Assembly (NCBI GenBank): GCA_019639215.1
Contig: JAHBSH010000001.1
Span: forward strand, 84,281 to 131,455
Reading direction: 5' to 3'
DNA from: Acidobacteriota bacterium
Lineage (GTDB): Bacteria > Acidobacteriota > Blastocatellia > Pyrinomonadales > Pyrinomonadaceae
DNA: 47,175 nucleotides
In this document: positions 18,089-26,290 of the stretch, piece by piece
Position numbering within the stretch: position 1 is the stretch's first letter
Layout: each line of letters begins with the position of its first letter
Notes under the pieces: model-generated
What the model was told of the DNA's origin: nothing
Seen by the model: the letters and a program-made list of their open reading frames with translations, nothing else
Database searches by the model: none
Program-made: the position numbers and the translations under genes

Positions 18089-18246
18089 AAACAACTCCTG
18101 ATGCCCGGTTTGCTCCGGGACGGTCTTTTTATCAGCCCGAACCGCATTGTCGAACCAATGATATCTGTCAATCTGTAATTTTAGACACTAATACCTATTG
18201 TTTCAAGATGCGGTGACGGGGGGAAAGGTTTGCTCTACACAAAAAA

Positions 18247-19311
18247 TCAGACCGAAACTTCGCTACTTGTCTGCCTTTTTTTACCAAAAAACCATGCGAT
18301 AAAGATAGATAGTACATATAGAACTATCATCGGAGTGGCAAAAATAAGCAGGTTGGGTATGTCTCCGGTTGGTGAAACGACTGCGGCAACTATCAAAATT
18401 ACGATCAAGGCTAGCTTCCAACTACGTATCATCAAACCCGGTGTTACCAAACCGATACGAGCCAGAACGTAAGCAACTGCCGGCATCTGAAAAATAATAC
18501 CCATCGCAAGCATGATTATAGTTATAAGGTCAAGATAATCGCTCGCGCGTAAAAGAAGACGGAAATCCTCACCCAATCCTAATAGATACCTCACCGCAGG
18601 CGGAAATAGAACGTAATATGCAAAGGCCACACCAACAACAAACGAAATGCTGGAAAGCCCGATGAATGGTGTCACGTAAGAACGTTCATGAGGATAAAGG
18701 GCTGGTGAGACGAACGCCCAGATCTGCCATAGTAGAAAAGGCATCGAGAATGCGATTGCTGCGTAAAGCGAGACGGTGACAAATAGGGTAAATGGTTCGA
18801 CCGCAGTAGTGACGACCATTCTTTCGTCCCCGCTCTGTTCCAAGACTGCATCAGGAGCTATATCGACAGGAAGCCGGACGCCTGCAGGTATTACTGAATT
18901 GATGGTAATAATAGGTTCGGCTGTAAAAACACCTAAGATCTCGTTACTGTCACGTTCGACTTTTGCAGCGACCGATGTACCCGGTTGTACAACGCTCGCT
19001 CCGAGTTTTGTGGCACGATCAAAAACAAATCTGCCTTCAGAACCTTCCTTAAGAGCAGAAAGTGGTGTTATCCGCTCATCTCCTGTTTTACCGGCAACGG
19101 GCAACTCCCTTCGTTCTGCGTCTGACAAAGCCTTTCTTACCGGAATGCTGAGAAAATCATATATATCATCAGAAAAGGCAAAGCAAGCAATAAACGCGAT
19201 AACTACAATTATCACACAATTTACAAGCCTTCGACGGAGTTCGTCCAGATGGTCGAGAAAGGACATCTGAGCCGCAGTATCTTTTTTACCGATGTTTTTA
19301 GTTCGACTCAT
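18247..19311 (-). CDS. tatC: Sec-independent protein translocase TatC with enlarged first periplasmic loop
   Basis: The multi-pass core of the Tat translocase, which recognises twin-arginine signals. Family hallmarks are MSFLDHLDELRRRLVNC at the start of helix 1, PFLLWQIWAFVSPALYPHERS and FVVGVAFAYYVLFPPAVRYL. It has 354 aa instead of about 250 because roughly 100 residues (about 63-165) are inserted between helix 1 and the conserved VEPFTLFVTV of helix 2. The insert is polar/beta-like, with GRFVFDRATKLGASVV and AEPIITINSVIPAG. It lies 36 nt after the TatA/B gene. The flavin oxidase in this window is a plausible substrate of the system. Confidence 0.93.
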   Translation of the reverse strand: MSRTKNIGKKDTAAQMSFLDHLDELRRRLVNCVIIVVIAFIACFAFSDDIYDFLSIPVRKALSDAERRELPVAGKTGDERITPLSALKEGSEGRFVFDRATKLGASVVQPGTSVAAKVERDSNEILGVFTAEPIITINSVIPAGVRLPVDIAPDAVLEQSGDERMVVTTAVEPFTLFVTVSLYAAIAFSMPFLLWQIWAFVSPALYPHERSYVTPFIGLSSISFVVGVAFAYYVLFPPAVRYLLGLGEDFRLLLRASDYLDLITIIMLAMGIIFQMPAVAYVLARIGLVTPGLMIRSWKLALIVILIVAAVVSPTGDIPNLLIFATPMIVLYVLSIFIAWFFGKKRQTSSEVSV

Positions 19312-19347
19312 CTATAAGGCAGCTGTATGTTTTTTTTACGTGTGAGG

Positions 19348-19749
19348 TTAAAGCCAGGTCCGTTTGTCTGACAGTTCGTCAACATCATTGTCGGAATCAA
19401 GATGCCTGTCGGCTTCAGCACGAAGCTCTTTTAATCGCTCATCGTCAAGGGGACTAATCGTAGGAGTTTCGACTTCGGTGTTTTCGTCATCTAGTGTTAC
19501 GCGTGAAACCGGTTTCTGCACTTCGTCTTCTATTGATCCTAGTGTTAGAGCTTTTGATTCCTCCTCAAAATCTATCTCCTTTTCCCAGGTCGAGCGAAAT
19601 TCGTCAGCGGTTCCTCGGAATTCTGCCATCATTTTTCCGATCTTTCTGGCGTACTCAGGTAGCTTTCGCGGTCCTAAAAAGATCAGCGCAAAGATACCGA
19701 TCAATATCAGCTCCTGCGTCCCTATCGATTGAAATATAAATAAATACAC
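19348..19749 (-). CDS. TatA/TatB-family translocase subunit
   Basis: A 133-aa protein with one N-terminal helix and the family motif IGTQELILIGIFALIFLGPRKLPEYARKIG, followed by an amphipathic helix and a long acidic tail. Length and tail resemble TatB more than TatA, but a single subunit may serve both roles. The start codon is GTG at 19749. It is cotranscribed with tatC and lies 23 nt after parB. Confidence 0.88.
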   Translation of the reverse strand: MYLFIFQSIGTQELILIGIFALIFLGPRKLPEYARKIGKMMAEFRGTADEFRSTWEKEIDFEEESKALTLGSIEDEVQKPVSRVTLDDENTEVETPTISPLDDERLKELRAEADRHLDSDNDVDELSDKRTWL

Positions 19750-19772
19750 GTTCCGCCCACTGCCGGCATACT

Positions 19773-20636
19773 CTACGAACCCATGATCAACTGGAATATA
19801 CGGTCAAGATCACTATTACCATAATATTCGATCTCTATTTTACCGCCTTTGCCCTCAGATCGATCAAGTATCTTGACGTTTGTGTTCAATCTTCGCATCA
19901 GTTTTGTTTCAGCGGCCTTCATGTTGGGATCCACAGTTTTTATAACCCTTTTATTATCAGCTATTTGTGGGGATTTCATTGCTTTCTTCACCGCACGTTC
20001 AGCCTCTCGCACGGACATCGAACCGTCAATGATCTCTTGGGCCACCTTACGCTGAACACTTGGATCAGTACACATAAGCAAAGCTCGCCCGTGGCCTGCC
20101 GTCAGCTTTTTTTCTTCTATAAGAGCTTGGATATCGTCTGGAAGCTTTAAAAGGCGCAGCAATGTGGTGATGAGTGTTCTTTCTTTGCCTACTCGCTCAG
20201 CCACCTGCTCTTGTGTAAGTCCAATGTTATCAATAAGTTTGCGATAAGCATTGGCTTCTTCAACGGGATTTAGCTCTTGCCGCTGTATATTTTCGATCAG
20301 GGCGATCTCTAGCAATTTGTCGTCAGATACGTCCCTCACAACCACTGGAACTCTGCGAAGACCTGCTCTCTGTGAAGCACGCCAGCGGCGTTCACCGGCT
20401 ATGATCTGAAAACGCCCTTCTTTTTCCCTTACAACTATTGGCTGAACCACACCGTTTGCTGTGATCGACGTAGCCAGTTCATCTAGAGCTTTATCAACAA
20501 AACGTGTCCTGGGCTGTTCAGGATTTGGCTCGATAAGATCAATATCCACTTCATTTACAGAGTGGTTGCCTAGATTTTCAACTTTCTCTTCTCCAAGCAA
20601 GGCGCTGAGGCCTCTTCCCAAAGGCTTTCTAGCCAT
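19773..20636 (-). CDS. parB: Chromosome-partitioning protein ParB
   Basis: A 287-aa parS-binding CTPase that loads SMC and organises the origin. The N-terminus has KPLGRGLSALLG, then IEPNPEQPRTRF, the CTP-binding IAGERRWRAS motif and the helix-turn-helix LTQEQVAERVGKERTLITTLLRLLKLP. The C-terminus reads GGKIEIEYYGNSDLDRIFQLI, as in canonical dimerisation domains. It starts 8 nt before the parA stop, a typical parAB overlap. Candidate binding sites lie upstream of parA at 21451-21493. Confidence 0.96.
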   Translation of the reverse strand: MARKPLGRGLSALLGEEKVENLGNHSVNEVDIDLIEPNPEQPRTRFVDKALDELATSITANGVVQPIVVREKEGRFQIIAGERRWRASQRAGLRRVPVVVRDVSDDKLLEIALIENIQRQELNPVEEANAYRKLIDNIGLTQEQVAERVGKERTLITTLLRLLKLPDDIQALIEEKKLTAGHGRALLMCTDPSVQRKVAQEIIDGSMSVREAERAVKKAMKSPQIADNKRVIKTVDPNMKAAETKLMRRLNTNVKILDRSEGKGGKIEIEYYGNSDLDRIFQLIMGS

Positions 20637-21390
20637 GACTTAAGATCTCCTTTGCAAGTTCTTGATAACTCTCAGCTCCGCGCGACTTGGGATCATATAA
20701 CAATATTGGTTTGCCAAAGCTGGGAGCCTCGGCAAGACGAACATTTCTTGGTATCACCGTTTTCAGAACCTTAGGCCCATAAAAATCGCGCAGGTCTTTA
20801 GCAACTGCCGTAGAGAGGTTGGTGCGCTCATCGTACATGGTCAATAAAAGCCCTTCAATGGTTAGATTTGGATTTAGTTCTCTCTTTAACCGAGCCAATG
20901 TTTCAAAAAGTTCTGTGACTCCCTCCAGCGCGAAATACTCACACTGAATAGGTACCAACAGTGAATCTGCCGCTGTCAAACCGTTCACGGTCAATATCCC
21001 TAATGACGGAGGGCAATCAATGATTATGTAATGAAAATAATCTCTGATCGGGTGAAGTATGCTTTTCAGAATATTCGCCCGATCATCGAGTTCGGCAAAC
21101 TCGATCTCAATTCCTGCGAGATTTTTATCAGAAGGTAAGACCCAAAGACTCTCAACCTCAGTGGGTATAACAAGTTCTCTGACTGATTCTTTGGATATCA
21201 GTGCGTTATAAAGAGACTTTCGTCCAGTCGCCTTAACCACTCCGGCCCCGGATGTAGCATTTCCCTGCGGGTCAGCATCAACAAGTAGTATCTTTTTACC
21301 CGACATCGCCAAAGCGGCAGACAGATTGATCGCTGTGGTGGTTTTACCAACTCCGCCTTTTTGATTGGCAACTGCAATTATTCTTCCCAT
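20629..21390 (-). CDS. parA: Chromosome-partitioning ATPase ParA/Soj
   Basis: A 253-aa MinD/ParA-family ATPase. It shows the deviant Walker A KGGVGKTTTAIN with signature Lys near residue 11, Walker A' VDADPQGNATSG and Walker B-type IIDCPPSLG. Together with ParB it segregates the origin region. The gene sits between mnmG and parB, as in many near-origin clusters. The 111-nt upstream gap contains a striking pair of 16-bp inverted sites that may be parS-like or an operator. Confidence 0.96.
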   Translation of the reverse strand: MGRIIAVANQKGGVGKTTTAINLSAALAMSGKKILLVDADPQGNATSGAGVVKATGRKSLYNALISKESVRELVIPTEVESLWVLPSDKNLAGIEIEFAELDDRANILKSILHPIRDYFHYIIIDCPPSLGILTVNGLTAADSLLVPIQCEYFALEGVTELFETLARLKRELNPNLTIEGLLLTMYDERTNLSTAVAKDLRDFYGPKVLKTVIPRNVRLAEAPSFGKPILLYDPKSRGAESYQELAKEILSHG

Positions 21391-21450
21391 TTGATGTGAT
21401 CTTTGACAGAATTCAAATTAGCACACGATGCGACATATCGCTAACCTAAG

Positions 21451-21493
21451 TGTGGGACGTTCCACAGGATTCTACGTTGTGGAACGTCCCACA
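21451..21493. promoter_or_regulatory. Inverted pair of parS-like 16-bp palindromes upstream of parA
   Basis: TGTGGGACGTTCCACA (21451-21466) and its exact reverse complement TGTGGAACGTCCCACA (21478-21493) are separated by 11 nt. Each is itself a near-palindrome centred on ACGT, the same length and symmetry as the classical parS site (TGTTTCACGTGAAACA) but with different outer bases. The pair is in the parA upstream region and after mnmG. It could be parS, a parAB operator or a plain hairpin; no T-run follows on the mnmG side. Confidence 0.5.
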
Positions 21494-21501
21494 TTCCTAG
21501 A

Positions 21502-23388
21502 TCAGTTATTTCTTGATCTTGCCTGTTCTGCGGTTAAAGAAACCAGAACTGTTGAAATAGCAACCGGGGTTAGACCTGGGATAGTACGAACTTGGCCGAA
21601 ATTTTTTGGGCCGGCACGTTCCAGGCGTTCGACCATTTCAGCTGCAAGCCCCCCGATAGCACTGAAGTCAAAATTCTGAGGCACTTTTAAAAGATCGTGG
21701 TGATTTACCCTTTCTGCTGCGATCTTGTGTTTTTCTATATAACCTGCGTACAACGAGTCGGCTAAAGCCGTATGAAGATCTGTATCGCTTACCGAATCAG
21801 ACAGGTCTTTTGGAAGAAGCCTTTTTATGAGATCTTGGTCCACGCCAGGTCGAACAGACAGTTGCGACAGTGTGAATGAATCTCCCAGATCCACGCCTAA
21901 CAGCTGGGAAACACCGGCATATTCCATTGACGATCTTTTGAAGCGAGACAATTCCAGCACGTCGTTCAGGCGAGCCAAGCGATCTCGCTTCTTATTGAAA
22001 CGCTCCCAATCCAGGTCTCCAACGAGGCCTATTTGCCTGCCTTTTGGTGAAAGCCGAGTGTCGGCATTGTCATGCCGGAGCAGAAGCCTTGCTTCCGCAC
22101 GCGACGTAAAGAGTCGATAAGGTTCATCGACACCGTGTCGAATAAGGTCATCAGCCAACACGCCTATGTAAGCTTCATCACGGGCCAATGTGAACTGGTC
22201 ACGCCCTTGGCTAGTTAGAGCTGCGTTTATTCCTGCAAGCAGACCTTGACAGGCGGCTTCTTCATAACCTGTGGTTCCGTTTATTTGTCCCGCAAGGAAC
22301 AGACCGTTGAGCCTCGTCGAACCCATTGTCGGCCTTAGCTCACGCGGGTCAACGAAATCATATTCGATGGCATATCCGGGTCGAATGATATTTACAGATT
22401 CAAACCCCGGGATCATTCTTAGAAGTTCTAGTTGAAGGGCAGAAGGAAGAGACGTAGAAAAGCCGTTCAAATAAACTTCATTCGTATCGTAACCCTCCGG
22501 TTCCAGGAATAGTTGGTGACGATTCTTATCCGCAAACTTAACAACCTTGTCTTCAATTGATGGACAATATCTTGGTCCTATTCCTGAGATCTTTCCTGAA
22601 TAAAGCGGAGATTGGTGGAGATTGTCTCTTATCGCCTGGTGCACCCGATCATCTGTATAGCCAATAAAACAATTTATCTGAGGTTGTTCGATGCGTTCTG
22701 TCGCAAAAGAAAAGGCAACTGCGGCATCATCTGCCGGCTGCTCCTCAAAAGCGGACCAATCGATCGTTCTGCCGTCAAGTCTAGGGGGAGTTCCAGTCTT
22801 AAGACGACCAACCGGAAAGCCTTGATTCTTAAGGACTTCCGCTAATCGAACCGAAGCGGGTTCACCCGCTCGTCCGGCGGAATATGTTTGTTTGCCGGTG
22901 TGAATGGTGCCGTTCAGAAACGTTCCTGTAGCAATAATAACGGCTTTAGCAAAAAACCTTCGGGTGTCTTGTAATATAACACCAGTAACATGTTTATTTA
23001 CAACAATTAAGTCAACAACCTCGCCTTGCCGAAGGCTTAGATCAGGTATTGCCTCCAGCACACGCCGCATTTCTGTCCGGTAAAGGCCTCTGTCGGCTTG
23101 TGCGCGGGGTGATTGAACTGCGGGGCCACGGGAACGGTTGAGCAACCGGAACTGAATGCCGGTTCTGTCAATAATTCGCCCCATTATTCCGCCGAGGGCA
23201 TCTATCTCACGAACAACATGCCCTTTTGCGATTCCACCAATTGCCGGATTACACGACATTTGCCCGATGAGATCAAGATTGATGGTAATCAGAGCTGTTC
23301 TAGCGCCGAGGCGAGCCGAAGCAGCCGCCGCCTCGCAACCTGCGTGGCCCGCGCCTATCACTATCACATCAAAACTCTCGTCGAACAT
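21502..23388 (-). CDS. mnmG: tRNA uridine-5-carboxymethylaminomethyl modification enzyme MnmG
   Basis: A 628-aa FAD-dependent enzyme that, with MnmE, installs the cmnm5 group on U34 of certain tRNAs. Visible are the FAD motif VIGAGHAGCEAA at the N-terminus, SCNPAIGGIAKGH, TGTFLNG and the C-terminal FDFSAIGGLAAEMVERLERAGPKNFGQ. The length is exactly that expected. MnmE is encoded in this window at 27234-28601, though not adjacent. The gene precedes parAB on the same strand. Confidence 0.97.
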   Translation of the reverse strand: MFDESFDVIVIGAGHAGCEAAAASARLGARTALITINLDLIGQMSCNPAIGGIAKGHVVREIDALGGIMGRIIDRTGIQFRLLNRSRGPAVQSPRAQADRGLYRTEMRRVLEAIPDLSLRQGEVVDLIVVNKHVTGVILQDTRRFFAKAVIIATGTFLNGTIHTGKQTYSAGRAGEPASVRLAEVLKNQGFPVGRLKTGTPPRLDGRTIDWSAFEEQPADDAAVAFSFATERIEQPQINCFIGYTDDRVHQAIRDNLHQSPLYSGKISGIGPRYCPSIEDKVVKFADKNRHQLFLEPEGYDTNEVYLNGFSTSLPSALQLELLRMIPGFESVNIIRPGYAIEYDFVDPRELRPTMGSTRLNGLFLAGQINGTTGYEEAACQGLLAGINAALTSQGRDQFTLARDEAYIGVLADDLIRHGVDEPYRLFTSRAEARLLLRHDNADTRLSPKGRQIGLVGDLDWERFNKKRDRLARLNDVLELSRFKRSSMEYAGVSQLLGVDLGDSFTLSQLSVRPGVDQDLIKRLLPKDLSDSVSDTDLHTALADSLYAGYIEKHKIAAERVNHHDLLKVPQNFDFSAIGGLAAEMVERLERAGPKNFGQVRTIPGLTPVAISTVLVSLTAEQARSRNN

Positions 23389-23403
23389 CTTCTTAATAGA
23401 GCC

Positions 23404-23425
23404 AAAAATAGCGGGTTACCCCGCT
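23404..23425 (-). terminator. Intrinsic terminator downstream of the TssBC-like gene
   Basis: On the minus strand AGCGGG-GTAA-CCCGCT (23410-23425) is followed by ATTTTTGG. A short GC-rich stem with a T-run, between the sheath gene stop (23479) and the mnmG start (23388), argues that the two are separate transcripts. Confidence 0.65.
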
Positions 23426-23478
23426 TATCAGGCGAAACTCATATTGTATGAAAATTGGGAGCTTTTGCCAATGAAATC

Positions 23479-25008
23479 TTATTTAACCCACATTCCTTTT
23501 AAGGTAGTGTCGGCGATGGATTGAAACCTTGCGAGCTTTACACGGTCGGTATTCTTATAAGTGACAAGCGGCATAAGACCGTGATCCATCAAGCGCTCAC
23601 AAACCATTTGTGTCAACAAAACCTCGGAACCAGGTTTGTAGATGGTCTCTGTTCCGTCCTTGTAAACATGTATCGGAAGACCGTCTATATCTTGTTTCAA
23701 AGCTCTCCCCATTTCCCATCCATATTCTGAAAAGCTCTGAGCAAGTAAAGCCCCAACAGCGTAACACGAACTCGACCACACGTAGCCGTCATGTTTTGCA
23801 CCATCCGTAAACTCTTCAAAATAAAAAGTTTCCAATGGTTCCGAATCCGCTCCGTATGGAAGCCTTGCCAAGAATCGGGGCATCACCATCCCGAGATATT
23901 CTGCTTCAGATTGACCGGTCAAAGCCGCCCAAAGTTTACCGGCTTCAGAAGCATCATCAAATTTCCAATTTGCAGGATCGGATGAATCCGAAATGGAATC
24001 AATGCCCATGAATTTCGGCGAGATCGAGGAAATGAAAGGAGCATTAGCGGCAGACGCAAGCTTTCCTATACGAATGAGTCCGGCAATATCTGAAACTGCC
24101 GTGTCCAGATCCAAGTCACCAAGAATGACAGCAAAAGGATCTTCTCCCGGCGTTTCTATTGCGTCGCGGATCAAGTGACGATACAGGGCAGTATCGGACA
24201 ATGTTTCAGCTGCAGCCAGATCTCCAACCAGCTCATCCTTTGATATATCCAAAGCGAATATCTTCAGATCAGAAGATGTTTCAGCTCTTCGGATCAAAAA
24301 GAAAAGACCTCGCCACGTTGCTTCCAATCGTTGAAAACGCGGGTGATGGAGTATTTCTCGCATCAGCTCGCTTGTAGCCTCGTCCACCGCTCTCAGCATC
24401 TGCTTTTGCTCGTCTTCATCAACATTGACAAGATGCGGACGAACAAGCCTGCTGACAAGATCAGCAATTTCACCGGAGGCTCCGGAATTCGATCTTGGGG
24501 CAGCCGCTCCTCCTGAAGGCTTGGAAAGGATCGCATCGAGCAGGCCATCTGCCTGCGTCCCCTCGGGTTGATCTGCTGCGTCATCTGCTACGGGCTGAAC
24601 GTCAGGTACGCTTTCATTGGCATTAGCAAAACGATCTCTTACCTCTCTCGCTGCAGAATGAAATGTAGCCTCGTCCTTTAGCTGTTTACGAAGCTCTCGC
24701 AATTCACCAAAGATAGGCAAAGTACGGAATATATTGTCGGGGTGAAAGTCATCCAGTTCTTTGAACTGAAGTTGCAAGCTTCCCAAACCGTCAAGATCCA
24801 GCTTCAAAGCAACACCAAGCTTGTTAATTACGGCATCGTAATTATCGCGGTCGATCTCTATCAGTCTTCTTTCAGTATGTGACGGTTTTTCGGCGTCTCC
24901 ACTGAGATCTGCTAAAACAAGGATCTTGAACGGTGGTTCCTCAACGATTCCAGTGCGTTGAGTTTCGAGTGAAAACAGGGCTTCCAGATTGCTCTCCTGA
25001 GATGACAT
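23479..25008 (-). CDS. TssB-TssC-like fused contractile-sheath protein, solitary
   Basis: A 509-aa protein. The N-terminal ~120 residues resemble the small type VI sheath subunit TssB (ILVLADLSGD at 29-38; FHPDNIFRTLPIFGELRELR at 88-107). An Ala/Gly/Asp-rich linker spans about 135-180. The rest resembles the large subunit TssC (HHPRFQRLEATWRGLFFLI at about 221-239; PFISSISPKFMG; PRFLARLPYG). A two-gene system would give about 165 plus 490 residues, so this is a shortened fusion. GGAGG precedes the ATG at 25008. No other type VI components (TssK, Hcp, VgrG, ClpV, TssM) occur in this window, and a PilZ gene is just upstream. Confidence 0.85.
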   Translation of the reverse strand: MSSQESNLEALFSLETQRTGIVEEPPFKILVLADLSGDAEKPSHTERRLIEIDRDNYDAVINKLGVALKLDLDGLGSLQLQFKELDDFHPDNIFRTLPIFGELRELRKQLKDEATFHSAAREVRDRFANANESVPDVQPVADDAADQPEGTQADGLLDAILSKPSGGAAAPRSNSGASGEIADLVSRLVRPHLVNVDEDEQKQMLRAVDEATSELMREILHHPRFQRLEATWRGLFFLIRRAETSSDLKIFALDISKDELVGDLAAAETLSDTALYRHLIRDAIETPGEDPFAVILGDLDLDTAVSDIAGLIRIGKLASAANAPFISSISPKFMGIDSISDSSDPANWKFDDASEAGKLWAALTGQSEAEYLGMVMPRFLARLPYGADSEPLETFYFEEFTDGAKHDGYVWSSSCYAVGALLAQSFSEYGWEMGRALKQDIDGLPIHVYKDGTETIYKPGSEVLLTQMVCERLMDHGLMPLVTYKNTDRVKLARFQSIADTTLKGMWVK

Positions 25009-25116
25009 TACAAAGGCCTCCGAAAAACTTTGGTTTCTGAAAACTATTAGTCAAACGGTAAGGAATGTCAATGCGCTCAGCAGTTGATGTGTGTGGTGAA
25101 AACTATTAATAGGAAG

Positions 25117-25503
25117 TTATTGGGCCGAAAGTTCGATCGTTTTGCGAAGAAATAAAGCATGGGAAGAAGTAAGATTGTTGAACTTTAACCCAAAGCCAAA
25201 ACCAGCCAGTACGTAAGCCACCTTACCTGTAAATCTTATCTCTTCTCCAGAGATCGTTTTGAGGTCAAAAGAGATAATTTCGCCCGGCCGATAATTTGTA
25301 ATTGATTCAATAAAACATCCTCCCATACTAAGGTCGCTTATGCGTGTCGGCCGGCTTCCGGCAGCTGAATCAAGCGTGATCTCTACCACTGTCGTAACAC
25401 GGTCTTCTCCTCGCTCTACTCTAGGTTCCACAGGCATAGACTGCGGAGCTCGAGAGGCTTCAACAATAGCCATTAAACGTTCTTGTATGGTCAGATCTTC
25501 CAT
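25117..25503 (-). CDS. PilZ-domain protein, putative c-di-GMP receptor
   Basis: A 128-aa single-domain protein. The PilZ hallmark (D/N)xSxxG is present as DLSMGGCFIES, and an Arg-containing segment (VERGEDRV) precedes it in the place of the RxxxR motif, though the spacing is not perfectly canonical. Further fold elements are GEIISFDLKTISGEEIRFTGKVAYV and GFGFGLKFNNL. It would bind c-di-GMP and relay the signal to a partner. It lies 108 nt upstream of the sheath gene on the same strand, so co-expression is possible. No clear ribosome-binding site precedes the ATG. Confidence 0.85.
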   Translation of the reverse strand: MEDLTIQERLMAIVEASRAPQSMPVEPRVERGEDRVTTVVEITLDSAAGSRPTRISDLSMGGCFIESITNYRPGEIISFDLKTISGEEIRFTGKVAYVLAGFGFGLKFNNLTSSHALFLRKTIELSAQ

Positions 25504-25582
25504 TTTATACAGTTCACGGTCGCTACAATGTTAGTATGAAAGCTTCAATCCTTGATATCTCCCAGAAAATATTCTGATCATC

Positions 25583-25616
25583 AAAAAACAACCGGCGAAA
25601 GATAACCAACGCCGGT
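25583..25616 (-). terminator. Intrinsic terminator after the flavin-binding protein gene
   Basis: On the minus strand ACCGGCG and CGCCGGT (25610-25616 and 25591-25597) form a 7-bp stem around a 12-nt loop, followed by TTGTTTTTTG. It lies just after the stop at 25645. Confidence 0.75.
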
Positions 25617-25644
25617 ATGAAATGAAGCTTTTGGTGTAAAACGC

Positions 25645-26136
25645 TCAGATCTCTTCAAATGGTTTCGCTGTAGGTACAAATGGCTTTTCGGTTTCACTCT
25701 TGTTAACTGATGCACGACCGGTCAGGGTGTCAGGTGCTATGCGCAATATTGCCTCAATGTTTTCTCTGACCCAGCTATCCATCCATCTTATGCTTACGGC
25801 TGGCGTCAATGTCGGATTTACCTCAGCGATGAGTTCAACAGCTTTGTCACGTTCAGCCGGGTCATCAACTATTGCGGCTGTGCCGCGTATGAGGACGCTT
25901 TTCCAATTTCTATTATCGTGTACTTTCTCTACCTGAAGGCAAACATGTGGATTAGATCTGATGATCTCGGTCTTTTTTCCTTCGGTAGTGTAAACATAAA
26001 TATAGTGTTCATCGTAAGCAAAATGAACCGGAACGATATAGGGCTGACCATTCTCAGAACAACCCAAATGCCCATAGTCGATTTCTTTTAATAGAGCGAT
26101 TATTTCGCTATGCCGCATGTCCTCAACTTCGATCAT
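25645..26136 (-). CDS. Pyridoxamine 5'-phosphate oxidase-like flavin-binding protein
   Basis: A 163-aa split-barrel protein of the Pyridox_ox_2/NimA-like group. Motifs are IDYGHLGCSENGQPYIVPVHFAYD, IYVYTTEGKKTEIIRSNPHVCLQVE and WKSVLIRGTAAIVDDPAER. It probably binds FMN, and the substrate is unknown. I chose the ATG at 26136, which has GGAGGT immediately upstream, over the frame start at 26202, whose extra 22 residues are not protein-like. It stands alone, divergent from the UspA gene, with its own terminator. Confidence 0.83.
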   Translation of the reverse strand: MIEVEDMRHSEIIALLKEIDYGHLGCSENGQPYIVPVHFAYDEHYIYVYTTEGKKTEIIRSNPHVCLQVEKVHDNRNWKSVLIRGTAAIVDDPAERDKAVELIAEVNPTLTPAVSIRWMDSWVRENIEAILRIAPDTLTGRASVNKSETEKPFVPTAKPFEEI

Positions 26137-26290
26137 TGTACCTCCGTGTATGACTGGAACATCAGTTAGTATCCAATTAAAATATAACATGACAGGTTTC
26201 AATCTCTCAGAACCCCTGTTCTCTCATGCGCCGATTAACTTATTGTGGGATAAATGATGTAAAATTTAAGTAGTTGGATTTGTAAACAAA

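Noticed and set aside
18120..18180. GGTTCGA-like tRNA T-loop motif on the minus strand upstream of the GWxTD gene
   Set aside because: No matching acceptor, D or anticodon stems could be drawn around it.
21451..21493. Inverted repeat as terminator of mnmG
   Set aside because: No T-run follows on the mnmG-transcribed strand, and each half is itself nearly palindromic, which suits a protein-binding site better.
23479..25503. Complete type VI secretion cluster
   Set aside because: Only the fused sheath-like gene is present; no tube, spike, baseplate, membrane or ATPase genes lie nearby.
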